31,875 bases of DNA from JAYSFC01 sp041913505 (GCA_041913505.1 JAYSFC010000031.1:1-31875), one strand, 5' to 3'; positions 1 through 7,848 are shown, numbered from the stretch's first letter. Numbers and translations are program-made. Notes: generated from the letters alone by a model not told the origin.

Positions 1-628
1 CGCCGTGCGTCAGGTAGCCGCGCGTCTTGCCCAGCTTGATCAGGGTCTTCAGGCGCGAGCGGCGCTTGGCCAGGTCTTCCTCGGACAGGACGGTCTCGTC
101 CAGGCCGAATTCCTTCATCAAGGCGCGCTCCTTCGCCTTGCTGATCTTCATGCGCAGGGGCTTGGCCTTTTCGGCGGGTGCGGCCTCGGCGACCTCGGCC
201 TCCACTTCGCCTTCGAGGTCGGACTCGATGTCGGACAGGTCGGCGTCATCGCCGCTGTCGTCCTCTTTGGCCTTGGGCTTGCGGCCGCGCTTGGCAGGCG
301 CCTTGGCGGCGGCCGTAGTGCCGGCGGCGGCCTTGGCCGGGCGGCCGGGCTTCTTCTTGGGCGCCTCTTCGGTGGTGTCTGCATCCGCGGCGGCCTTGGC
401 GCGTGCGGGCTTCTTCTTCAACAATTCATCGGCGGCTTTGATGAGCTCAGCGGTACTTTTCGGCGAGGACACGGTTTTGACTTTCGTTGCGGCCGCGGCT
501 TTCCCGGCAGGCGCCGCCTTGGTGGCGGACGCGGCCTGGGCAGGAGCCTTGGCTGCAGTTTTGGATACAGGCTTCGCGGCAGTGCCTGGAGCAGACTTGG
601 GCGACTTCGCGGACTTTTGAACGGGCAT
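1..628 (-). CDS. rpoD: RNA polymerase primary sigma factor (sigma-70), N-terminal part, cut by the window edge
   Basis: Housekeeping sigma factor that directs RNA polymerase to most promoters. The open frame runs from ATG at 628 off the left edge; 209 codons are visible. An AGGTAA-type ribosome site sits just upstream. Residues 1-150 form a Lys/Ala/Pro-rich extension with two AT-hook-like patches (KKKPGRPAK at 91-99, KRGRKPKAK at 113-121), then an acidic stretch at about 121-150. From about 185 the sequence matches sigma-70 region 1.1, ending in RGYLTHG, the counterpart of the GYLT motif in Escherichia coli RpoD. The catalytic core regions 2-4 lie outside the window. The long basic extension is, from memory, normal for betaproteobacterial RpoD. 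It follows dnaG on the same strand, as in the classical macromolecular-synthesis operon, but with a 305-base gap. Identification is firm; only the C-terminal part is unseen. Confidence 0.93.
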   Translation of the reverse strand, partial: MPVQKSAKSPKSAPGTAAKPVSKTAAKAPAQAASATKAAPAGKAAAATKVKTVSSPKSTAELIKAADELLKKKPARAKAAADADTTEEAPKKKPGRPAKAAAGTTAAAKAPAKRGRKPKAKEDDSGDDADLSDIESDLEGEVEAEVAEAAPAEKAKPLRMKISKAKERALMKEFGLDETVLSEEDLAKRRSRLKTLIKLGKTRGYLTHG

Positions 629-933
629 GTATTACCTCAGGGTCAAAAACGGACACACAAAGAGAACGCAAGCGCCACAGATCCCGGCGCGGGTGGCACG
701 GCGCAAGCTACGCAGGCTTGCGCGGTCGAGGGGCGAGCCCTCCAGGGCAAGATGTCTGGGCGAACATTTGGTGTGCAGTCCTTGCGGTGGTTTGGGCCCA
801 TGCTGCTTGCGGCAATTCGGCGTGGTATCCACGCTGGCCCGGTCCGGAGGTGCTGCTGTCGCTCTTGCCGGTAAACCCTAAATTATAGCGATTTTGCGAA
901 AGTCAAGAGGATTTCGAGAGGGTTCGCAAAAAA
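629..933 (-). other. dnaG-rpoD intergenic gap, probable rpoD leader
   Basis: This 305-base stretch holds no convincing gene. Read on the minus strand it starts after the dnaG stop with an inverted repeat (TTTTGCGAA at 892-900 and TTCGCAAAA at 923-931, 22-base spacer). A TATAAT hexamer follows (887-882), then about 240 GC-rich bases down to the rpoD ribosome site. A 66-codon frame (832-632, minus) is open but has no ribosome site or recognisable motif and is treated as chance. The best reading is a long 5' leader of rpoD. Confidence 0.5.
882..906 (-). promoter_or_regulatory. Candidate rpoD promoter
   Basis: On the minus strand a perfect -10 hexamer TATAAT (887-882) is preceded by TTGACT (906-901). 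The spacer is only 13 bases, well short of the usual 16-18, so either the TTGACT is not the true -35 or the promoter depends on another factor. The pair sits inside the loop and right arm of the TTTTGCGAA/TTCGCAAAA inverted repeat. A start near 875 would give a leader of about 245 bases before rpoD. Confidence 0.35.
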
Positions 934-2913
934 TCACGCGGCGCTGCGGGCCTGGGCCTCCAGTTCCAGGCGCCGGGCATGCAGGTCGCGCAGCCGCTGG
1001 GCGGCCGCGGGGTCGGTGCGCATGGCGGCCACGGTTTCGTTTTCCTGCAGCTTGATGTGGTCGATGAGGATACGGTTGAGCACGCCGCGCAGCTCGCGGC
1101 GGATCTCGGGCAGTTCGCCCTCGGGCTGGGCGTGGGGGCCGCTCATGAGGCGCACGGCCAGGTCCTCGCACGGGTGGCCGCGCAGGCCCTCGCGCAGCAC
1201 TGCCCAGGGCTGGGGTCCATGCTCGTGCAGCCGCTCTTCCAGCCAGGCGAACAGCGGGCCGTGCGGCGCGGGGTGGGCGCACAGGGCATCGTGGTCGTCG
1301 TGCGCCATGTCCTCAAGGAAGGCCATGTGCGACAGCAGCAGGCGCGCAGCCTGGTCGGCGCGGCTCACAGGGGGCGTGCGCGGGCCCTGGGACGGGGGAG
1401 GTGCCCAGTCGCCGTTGCGTTTTTTCCAGCTGCCCTTGCCCCATTCGCCTTTGCGGCCGCCGCCCCAGGTGCCGCCGCGCGGGTAGCCGCCGGGGGCCTG
1501 GGGCATGCCGCCGTGCTCCCAGGGCGGCGGCTCGTGGTCGCTGGCAGACGGGCGCGGCGCGGAGGCCTGGGGCCCGCCGCGTGGGTGCTCGTGGGCTGCG
1601 CCCTGGCTCCAGAGGTCGGATAGGTCGCGCGCGTTGAGCTGCGCGCGCTCGGCCAGTTCGGTAAGCAATTGGCGCTTGAGTGCGCCATCGGGCAGCGCCG
1701 TCCACAGCGGGCGCGCATTGCTCGCCATGTGGGCGCGGCCTTCGGCCTGGCCCAGGTCGCAGCCTTCGCCTGCGGCCTCGACGAGGAAGCGGCTCAGCGG
1801 CAGCGCCTCGCCTACGTGGCGCGCGAAGGCGTCGGCGCCGAATTCGCGGATGAAGCTGTCGGGGTCGTGCTCGGCGGGCAGGAACAGGAACTTGATGCTG
1901 CGCGTGTCGGTGGCGTAGGGCAGGGCGCCGTCGAGCGCCTTGCGCGCCGCGCGCCGGCCTGCGGCGTCGCCGTCGAAGCTGAACACCACCGTGTCGGTGA
2001 AGCGAAAGAGCTTGTGCACGTGCTCGGGCGTGCAGGCCGTGCCCAGCGTGGCCACGGCGTTCGGAAAACCGAGCTGGGCCAGGGCCACCACGTCCATGTA
2101 GCCCTCGGTTACAAGCACATAGCCCTGCTCGCGGATGGCAGTGCGCGCCTCGAACAGGCCGTAGAGCTCGCGGCCCTTGTGGAACACGGGCGTCTCGGGT
2201 GAATTGAGGTACTTGGGCTTTTCGTCGCCCAGCACCCGGCCGCCGAAGCCGATGCACTCGCCCTTGACGTTGCGGATGGGGAACATCACGCGATCGCGGA
2301 AGCGGTCGTAGCGCTTGCCGTCCTCCTCGTTCACGATCACCAGCCCGCTCTCGGCGAGCAGCGGGTTGTCGTACTCGGGGAACACGCTCGCGAGGCTGCG
2401 CCAGCCCTCGGGCGCGTAGCCCAGTCCGTAGTGCTTGGCGACCTGGCCCGATACGCCCCGGCCCTTGAGGTAGGCCACGGCGCGTGGCGAGCCCTTGAGG
2501 TGCTTGCGGTAGGCATCGCCGGCCTTTTCGAGCACGTCGGTGAGCGTGGCCTGCTTCTGGCGCGCGGCGGCGGCACGCTCGCGCTCCTGAGGCGAGACGT
2601 CGTCCTGCGGTACCGAGAGGCCCACGCCCTGGGCCAATTCCTGCACGGCCTCGACGAAGCCCATGCCCGCGTGCTCCATGAGAAAACCGATGGCGTTGCC
2701 GTTCTTGCCGCAGCCGAAGCAGTGGTAGAACTGCTTGGAGGGGCTGACGCTGAACGAGGGCGATTTCTCCCCATGGAACGGGCACAGGCCCATGAAGTTG
2801 GCCCCGCCTTTCTTGAGCTGCACATAGCGCCCGACCACATCGACCACGTCGACGCGCGAGAGCAGCTCCTGGATGAACGACTGGGGGATGGACACCCGGG
2901 TATTTTCGCCCAA
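934..2913 (-). CDS. dnaG: DNA primase
   Basis: Makes RNA primers for lagging-strand synthesis at the fork, working with DnaB helicase. The CHC2 zinc finger is complete (C44, H47, C65, C68 counting from the first start). The RNA-polymerase-like core (about 200-235) and the Toprim domain follow (EGYMD at 270-274, DGD at 314-316). Residues 437-518 are a Gly/Pro/Trp/Arg-rich linker, then the helicase-binding C-terminal domain; total 659 residues. The start is uncertain: TTG at 2913 gives six extra residues, while GTG at 2895 would begin at SIPQSFIQELLSR, where homologues usually start. Neither has a strong ribosome site. Upstream lies a divergent acyl-CoA synthetase rather than rpsU, so the classical rpsU-dnaG-rpoD order is broken here. 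Confidence 0.96.
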   Translation of the reverse strand: MGENTRVSIPQSFIQELLSRVDVVDVVGRYVQLKKGGANFMGLCPFHGEKSPSFSVSPSKQFYHCFGCGKNGNAIGFLMEHAGMGFVEAVQELAQGVGLSVPQDDVSPQERERAAAARQKQATLTDVLEKAGDAYRKHLKGSPRAVAYLKGRGVSGQVAKHYGLGYAPEGWRSLASVFPEYDNPLLAESGLVIVNEEDGKRYDRFRDRVMFPIRNVKGECIGFGGRVLGDEKPKYLNSPETPVFHKGRELYGLFEARTAIREQGYVLVTEGYMDVVALAQLGFPNAVATLGTACTPEHVHKLFRFTDTVVFSFDGDAAGRRAARKALDGALPYATDTRSIKFLFLPAEHDPDSFIREFGADAFARHVGEALPLSRFLVEAAGEGCDLGQAEGRAHMASNARPLWTALPDGALKRQLLTELAERAQLNARDLSDLWSQGAAHEHPRGGPQASAPRPSASDHEPPPWEHGGMPQAPGGYPRGGTWGGGRKGEWGKGSWKKRNGDWAPPPSQGPRTPPVSRADQAARLLLSHMAFLEDMAHDDHDALCAHPAPHGPLFAWLEERLHEHGPQPWAVLREGLRGHPCEDLAVRLMSGPHAQPEGELPEIRRELRGVLNRILIDHIKLQENETVAAMRTDPAAAQRLRDLHARRLELEAQARSAA

Positions 2914-2966
2914 GGCTCTGTCCGCCGCTGCATCGCCGTGCGTATCAGTCCGCCGTCAGCCAGCTT

Positions 2967-2975
2967 TGCTGTAAT
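2967..2975 (+). promoter_or_regulatory. Candidate extended -10 for the acyl-CoA synthetase
   Basis: A TGcTGTAAT sequence matches an extended -10 element (TG, one base, hexamer), about 49 bases before the GTG start at 3024. No good -35 is seen. It lies in the 110-base divergent gap between dnaG and this gene. Weak evidence. Confidence 0.3.
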
Positions 2976-3023
2976 GGACAGGTTTTGCATTCCACAGACG
3001 TCCCAAACAACATGGAGCTCGCC

Positions 3024-4670
3024 GTGACCAGCATCTACGACCAGAACCTGCCCCGCACCGAAGCCAACCACGCGCCGCTGTCGCCCCTGTCTTTCATCGA
3101 ACGCACGGCCGAGGTCTACCCGGACCGGCTCGCCATCGTGCACGGCACGCTGCGCCAGACCTGGGGCCAGACCTATGCGCGCTGCCGTCAGTTGGCCAGC
3201 AGCCTGCGCCGAGCCGGCATCGCCAAGAACGACACCGTGGCCGTGATGCTGCCCAATACGCCGCCCATGGTGGAGGCGCATTTCGGCGTGCCCATGGCGG
3301 GTGCCGTGCTCAATTCGCTCAACACGCGCCTGGACCCGGAGACCATCGCCTTCATGCTGGACCACGGCGAGGCCAAGGCCGTCATCGTCGATCCCGAATT
3401 CAGCGCCGTCATGTCCAAAGCGCTCGCGCTGCGCCAGTCGAAGGCGCCGCTGCTTGTGGTGGAGGTGGAGGATGCGCTTTACGGCCCCGCGGCCCAAAGC
3501 CTGGGGGGCACGCCCTACGAGGCCTTCGTTGCCGCGGGCGACGCGCAGTTCGCCTGGGAGCTGCCCGGCGACGAATGGGACGCCATCGCCCTCAACTACA
3601 CGAGCGGCACCACGGGCAACCCCAAGGGCGTGGTCTACCACCACCGCGGTGCAGCCGTGAATGCCATCAGCAACGTGCTGGAGTGGGACATGCCCAAGCA
3701 CGCGGTCTACCTGTGGACCTTGCCCATGTTCCACTGCAATGGCTGGTGCTTTCCGTGGACGGTGGCGGCCCGCGCGGGCGTGAACGTGTGCTTGCGCCGG
3801 GTGGAAGCCCAGGCCATCTTCGATGCGATCCGCAACCACGGCGTCACGCATTACTGCGGCGCACCCATCGTGCACGGCCTGCTGGTCAACGCCCCGGATG
3901 CGATGAAGGTGGGTGTGCCCGCGGGCGTGAAGGCCATGGTGGCAGGGGCGGCGCCACCGGCCTCGATGATCGAAGGCATGGAGAAGATGGGGTTCGACTT
4001 GACCCATGTGTACGGACTTACCGAGGTGTACGGCCCCGCCACGGTCTGCGCCAAGCACGATGCCTGGAACGACCTGGATATTGGCGAGCGCGCCCGCCTC
4101 AACGCCCGCCAGGGCGTGCGCTACCACCTGCAGCGCGCGGCCCGGGTGCTCGACCCCGAGACGATGCAGCCCGTGCCCTGGGACGGCGAGACCATGGGCG
4201 AGATCATGTTCCAGGGCAACATCGCCATGAAGGGCTACCTCAAGAACCCCAAGGCCACCGAAGAGGCCTTCCGCGGCGGCTGGTTCCACAGCGGCGACCT
4301 GGCCGTGCAGTACCCCGACGGCTACATCAAGATCAAGGACCGCAGCAAGGACATCATCATCTCGGGCGGCGAGAACATCTCGTCCATCGAGGTGGAGGAC
4401 GTGCTTTACCGCCACCCCGACGTGCTCGCGGCCGCCGTGGTGGCCAAGCCCGATGCGAAATGGGGTGAAACGCCCTGTGCCTTCGTTGAGCTCAAGGCTG
4501 GCGCCACCGCCACGCCCGAGGACATCGTGGCGCACTGCAAGAAGCATCTGGCGGGTTTCAAGGTGCCGCGCGCCGTGGTGTTCGGCGAGCTGCCCAAGAC
4601 CAGCACGGGCAAGATCCAGAAGTTCGAGCTGCGCAAGCAGGCAGGCTCGGCAGCGGCCATCGACGTTTGA
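3024..4670 (+). CDS. AMP-forming acyl-CoA synthetase (fatty acid-CoA ligase), AlkK-like
   Basis: Activates a carboxylic acid to its acyl-CoA through an acyl-adenylate, using ATP and CoA; cytoplasmic. The adenylate-forming signature YTSGTTGNPKG is at about residues 192-202. PMFHCNGW, typical of medium-chain AlkK-type ligases, follows. YGLTEVYGP and the C-terminal hinge region (SGDLAVQ, IKDRSKDIIISGGENI) are intact, and the catalytic lysine lies in TGKIQKFELRK near the end. With GTG at 3024 the protein has 548 residues, normal for the family. This start has a GGAG site six bases upstream; ATG at 3012 and TTG at 2985 are in frame but lack one. No beta-oxidation genes are nearby, so the substrate (medium-chain fatty acid or another acid) cannot be told. 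It ends 61 bases before a convergent phosphatase gene. Confidence 0.9.
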   Translation: MTSIYDQNLPRTEANHAPLSPLSFIERTAEVYPDRLAIVHGTLRQTWGQTYARCRQLASSLRRAGIAKNDTVAVMLPNTPPMVEAHFGVPMAGAVLNSLNTRLDPETIAFMLDHGEAKAVIVDPEFSAVMSKALALRQSKAPLLVVEVEDALYGPAAQSLGGTPYEAFVAAGDAQFAWELPGDEWDAIALNYTSGTTGNPKGVVYHHRGAAVNAISNVLEWDMPKHAVYLWTLPMFHCNGWCFPWTVAARAGVNVCLRRVEAQAIFDAIRNHGVTHYCGAPIVHGLLVNAPDAMKVGVPAGVKAMVAGAAPPASMIEGMEKMGFDLTHVYGLTEVYGPATVCAKHDAWNDLDIGERARLNARQGVRYHLQRAARVLDPETMQPVPWDGETMGEIMFQGNIAMKGYLKNPKATEEAFRGGWFHSGDLAVQYPDGYIKIKDRSKDIIISGGENISSIEVEDVLYRHPDVLAAAVVAKPDAKWGETPCAFVELKAGATATPEDIVAHCKKHLAGFKVPRAVVFGELPKTSTGKIQKFELRKQAGSAAAIDV

Positions 4671-4673
4671 AGG

Positions 4674-4728
4674 AAAAGTGGCCTCAGGCGCTTTTCCTGA
4701 GAGCGTTTGTTGCTCCTGAAAAAGGAGC
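4674..4728. repeat. Double-hairpin intergenic repeat, copy 1
   Basis: The element fills almost the whole gap between the convergent acyl-CoA synthetase and phoD genes. It reads AAAA, a GGCC-containing box (GTGGCCTC), an imperfect hairpin built on CGCT/AGCG (about 4689-4706), then a perfect hairpin GCTCCT (4712-4717), loop GAAAA, AGGAGC (4723-4728). The same order of parts, inverted, is seen at 19595-19645. The second hairpin is followed by GTTT and could also help end transcription of the synthetase. Confidence 0.55.
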
Positions 4729-4731
4729 GTT

Positions 4732-6276
4732 TCAGGCGTCGCGCTGCGGCCCTGCGCGGCCGTCCTCGACCACAAAGCGCGCGAGCGTGCGCGCACCGCT
4801 GTCTTCGCGCAGCGGGTCGTCGATGGCGCGCAGTGTCGTGGTCCAGCGTTGGGGCGTGATTTCGGCGAGCCCATAGCCGCGCTCCTCGCAGCGCGCAAGC
4901 AGCACATGGGGGTTGCGCTGCGCGACGGCGTCGACCTGGCGCTGCGTGGTGCCCGAGCGCGAGGTGATCGAGGTGCCGCAGAATTCGCTGGCCAGCACGG
5001 GGGCATCCGGCCGGTCCGGTTCGGCCAGCACGTTGCACACGTAGTTCTGGTGGATGTCGCCGCCCAGGAACACGGTATTGCGCTGCGGGTGGCGCTGCAG
5101 CGACTGCAGCAGGCGCTCGCGCGCGGCGGGGTAGCCGTCCCAGCTGTCGGCGCTGCGCGTGCCTGAAGGGTAGCGGCGCGGCGAGAACAGTGTCTGCTGC
5201 GCGATCACGCTCCAGCGCGGCGCATCTTCGGCCAGCCGTTCGTCGAGCCAGCGTTCCTGCGCGCTGCCCAGCAGGGTGCGCTGCGGGTCGCTCCAGGCGG
5301 CGCAGTCCTCGGGCCGTACGGCGCCTGCGCCGCTGCTGCCGGGCTTGCGGCAGGCCTGCCAGTCGCGGAACTGGCGGGCATCGAGCAGGTGCAGGCGCGC
5401 CAGTCGGCCCCAGCCGAGGCTGCGGTACACCTGCAGTGATCCCACGCCACGTGCCAGGCTCGATGCGCGCAGGGGCATGTGCTCGTAGAACGCTTGCCAG
5501 CCCGCCAGGCGCATCTCGCGGAAAGCCTGTGCATCGCCTTCGCGTCCTAATTCGCCGGCGTAGTCGTTCTGCACCTCGTGGTCGTCCCAGGTCACGCCCC
5601 AGGGGCAGGCGGCATGGGCGGCCTGCAGCAGCGGGTCGCTCTTGTGCAGCGCGTAGCGGTCGCGGTAGTCGGCCAGGGTGCGCGCGGTGCGCAGGGCGTG
5701 CACGCGGGCCAGGCCCGTGGTGTCCGGCGGGCTGGCGTACTCGTAGATGTAGTCGCCCAGGAATAGCACGAGGTCGGGGGCGTCGTTGGCCACGTGGCGC
5801 CACGCGGCGTAGTGGCCATGTTCCCAGCGCTGGCACGAGGCGAAGGCCACGCGCAGCCGCACGGGCAGGGCCTGCGGGGCCGGTGCGGTGCGCGTGCGGC
5901 CCGTAGCGCTCACGGCGTCGCCGTGCATGAACCGGTAGTGGTACCAGCGGTCGGGGGCCAGGCCTTGCACTTCCACATGCACGCTGTGGCCCCATTCGGG
6001 CAGCGCCTGCGCCTGGCCGCGCTGCACGATGCGCCGAAACCCCGCGTCGTCTGCCAGTTCCCAGTGCACGGTGAGCGGGGCCTGGGCCATGCCGGGGACG
6101 GCGGGCAGCAGGCGCGTCCAGAGCACCACGCCGTCGGGCGTGGGGTCGCCGCTGGCGATGCCCAGGGCAAACGGGTCGTGGCGCAGGGTTTCGCTGCTCC
6201 AGGCCCAGCGCGGCAGCTGCGTGGCCGCCGCCGCCAGGCCCGCGCGCAGCAGGAAGGCGCGACGGGCGGTGGTCAT
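4732..6276 (-). CDS. phoD: PhoD-like alkaline phosphatase / phosphodiesterase, Tat-exported
   Basis: Extracytoplasmic metallophosphatase expected to release phosphate from organic phosphoesters. The N-terminus is a Tat signal (ARRAFLLRAGLAAAA, residues 4-18). A PhoD N-terminal beta domain with DPFALGIASGDPTPDGVVLW follows, then the metallophosphatase domain with GDYIYEY (174-180), WDDHE (230-234) and GGDIHQNY (405-412), the expected metal and phosphate ligands. At 514 residues it is close to the usual PhoD length. The ATG at 6276 overlaps the TGA of the upstream diguanylate cyclase (ATGA, 6273-6276), so the two are probably translated in tandem. No Pho box was recognised. The family call is firm; the natural substrate (mono- or diester) is not shown by sequence. 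Confidence 0.9.
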   Translation of the reverse strand: MTTARRAFLLRAGLAAAATQLPRWAWSSETLRHDPFALGIASGDPTPDGVVLWTRLLPAVPGMAQAPLTVHWELADDAGFRRIVQRGQAQALPEWGHSVHVEVQGLAPDRWYHYRFMHGDAVSATGRTRTAPAPQALPVRLRVAFASCQRWEHGHYAAWRHVANDAPDLVLFLGDYIYEYASPPDTTGLARVHALRTARTLADYRDRYALHKSDPLLQAAHAACPWGVTWDDHEVQNDYAGELGREGDAQAFREMRLAGWQAFYEHMPLRASSLARGVGSLQVYRSLGWGRLARLHLLDARQFRDWQACRKPGSSGAGAVRPEDCAAWSDPQRTLLGSAQERWLDERLAEDAPRWSVIAQQTLFSPRRYPSGTRSADSWDGYPAARERLLQSLQRHPQRNTVFLGGDIHQNYVCNVLAEPDRPDAPVLASEFCGTSITSRSGTTQRQVDAVAQRNPHVLLARCEERGYGLAEITPQRWTTTLRAIDDPLREDSGARTLARFVVEDGRAGPQRDA

Positions 6277-7802
6277 GCGGCCATCACGCGGTTCTTGCCC
6301 GAGCGCTTGGCCAGGTACATGCCCTGGTCGGCGCGGCGGATGGCTTCTGCGCTGGTTTCCGTGGCAGAGAGCTGGGCCACGCCCGCGCTGAAGGTGATGA
6401 GCACCTTCTCGTTGTTCTGCATGAAGAAGCGCGTGGTGAGTTCGCGCTGCAGCCGCGTCATGGCCTCCACGCCCTGGGGCAGGGCCGTGTCGGGCAGCAC
6501 AAGCACGAATTCCTCGCCGCCGTAGCGCGCGAGCATGTCCTGCGGGCGCATCACGGCACGCGTGACTTTGGCCAGGTGCACCAAGGCCGCATCGCCCGTG
6601 CCATGACCCAGGCGGTCGTTGATCGCCTTGAAGTTGTCCACGTCGAGCAGTGATACGCACAGGGGCGAACCGTTGCGCCGCGCGCGAGCGATCTCGCGCT
6701 CCATCACCTCGTCGAGGCCCTTGCGGTTGAGCGATCCGGTCAGCGGGTCGTGGCGGGCCAGGGCGCTGGCACGGTCCAGCTCGGCCTGCAGTTTGGCGAT
6801 TTCGGAGCGCTTTTCCTCGGCGCGCTCGCGCAGGGTCTGCAGTTCGTCGTGGACGATGCGGCTGTCGAGCGCCATGGCGCGCGTGGCGGCCATGACTTCC
6901 TGGAGCACGGGGGCGATTTCCTCGATGCGCGTAGCCTGGCCGATCAGCTCGGCGCAACGCTCCATGGTGCCGTGGAAATTGCTGCTCGACGTAGTCATCT
7001 TGGCCAGGCGTTCGATGAAGGTGGCCAGCAGCTCCTTCATTTGCTCCTGTGCCTCCACGGTGCGCGCGCGGGCCTCGGTCTGCTTGAAGATCACGTCCTT
7101 GAGGCGGCGCTGCACGTCGTCGAGGCGGCGCAACGTGAGCGGCGGCGTGGAGGCCGCCATGAGCGCTTCTGCCTGGCCGCGCAGCCATTGGTCGTCGGGG
7201 CTGAGTGCGGTGATGTTCTCGAATACGAGGTGCAGCAGCGCGAGCAGGCCCAGCCGGATCGCGGCCTGCTCCTCGGTGGCGAACGATAGCCGGAAGCAGA
7301 AGTTGTTCAGCATCAGCACCAGCGTGGAGGCTGGCACCGCCCCTTCGCGCAGCAGCTGGATGAGCTGGCCCGCGAGTTCGTGCACGCGCGCATCGTCCTC
7401 GCCGAGTGCCGGTAGGGTGTTTTCCACCAGGCGCGCGAGCTGCTCGGCCAGGTCGTCGGGCAACACCGCGGCAGGTTCGGACGCCGTGGCGGTACCGGCC
7501 GGGGCGGAAACCGGGTTCAGCCCCAGGTTGGCATAGCCGACCAGCACGCCTTGCAGGGCGGACCAGTCCTTGTGGGTGATGGCAGCCTCGAACTGCCCCA
7601 GCAGGCGCTTTTGCGCTGGGGTCTGGCCCGGCAGCACGCGCTGGATGGCCCGCAACGGGCTTTCGGGAAAAGTCGGTGCCGCAGGGGCTCCGGAAATTTC
7701 TTCGTAGAGGGCCTGGTAGTTGTCGGGGGTGGGGGTTAGCCTGCGCGCGGCCAGCTGTTTGAGTGTTTCTCGCGCGATATCGGAAGGTGATCGGTCTGCC
7801 AT
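6273..7802 (-). CDS. Diguanylate cyclase (GGDEF domain), soluble
   Basis: Predicted to make cyclic di-GMP from two GTP. The C-terminal GGDEF domain (about residues 345-505) has LDVDNFKAINDRLGH, an active-site GGEEF at 428-432, and an inhibitory-site RPQD at 419-422, exactly five residues before it. This suggests an active enzyme subject to product inhibition. Residues 1-300 are a helical N-terminal region with no membrane segment or signal peptide; the start (ADRSPSDIARETLKQLAAR) resembles other Burkholderiales cyclases, but I do not recognise a named sensor domain. A coiled coil at about 310-348 joins the parts. ATG at 7802 is chosen; an in-frame TTG at 7814 would add four residues, and neither has a strong ribosome site. 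It overlaps the phosphatase gene by four bases. 509 residues. Confidence 0.9.
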   Translation of the reverse strand: MADRSPSDIARETLKQLAARRLTPTPDNYQALYEEISGAPAAPTFPESPLRAIQRVLPGQTPAQKRLLGQFEAAITHKDWSALQGVLVGYANLGLNPVSAPAGTATASEPAAVLPDDLAEQLARLVENTLPALGEDDARVHELAGQLIQLLREGAVPASTLVLMLNNFCFRLSFATEEQAAIRLGLLALLHLVFENITALSPDDQWLRGQAEALMAASTPPLTLRRLDDVQRRLKDVIFKQTEARARTVEAQEQMKELLATFIERLAKMTTSSSNFHGTMERCAELIGQATRIEEIAPVLQEVMAATRAMALDSRIVHDELQTLRERAEEKRSEIAKLQAELDRASALARHDPLTGSLNRKGLDEVMEREIARARRNGSPLCVSLLDVDNFKAINDRLGHGTGDAALVHLAKVTRAVMRPQDMLARYGGEEFVLVLPDTALPQGVEAMTRLQRELTTRFFMQNNEKVLITFSAGVAQLSATETSAEAIRRADQGMYLAKRSGKNRVMAA

Positions 7803-7848
7803 CTGCGGTGCCAAGCCCCAATGGGATGGGATGCGGGAGTGTGACAGA

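Noticed and set aside
632..832. Possible small gene between dnaG and rpoD on the minus strand
   Set aside because: No ribosome site, no recognisable composition or motif, and it overlaps the presumed rpoD leader.
5..874. 289-codon open frame on the plus strand opposite rpoD
   Set aside because: Low-complexity Gly/Leu/Arg composition that mirrors the Lys/Ala-rich rpoD codons; no motif; rpoD on the minus strand is clear.
2337..5006. 889-codon minus-strand frame across dnaG and the acyl-CoA synthetase
   Set aside because: It runs antisense through the synthetase and out of frame through dnaG. Both real genes have full family motifs; the long frame is a product of high GC.
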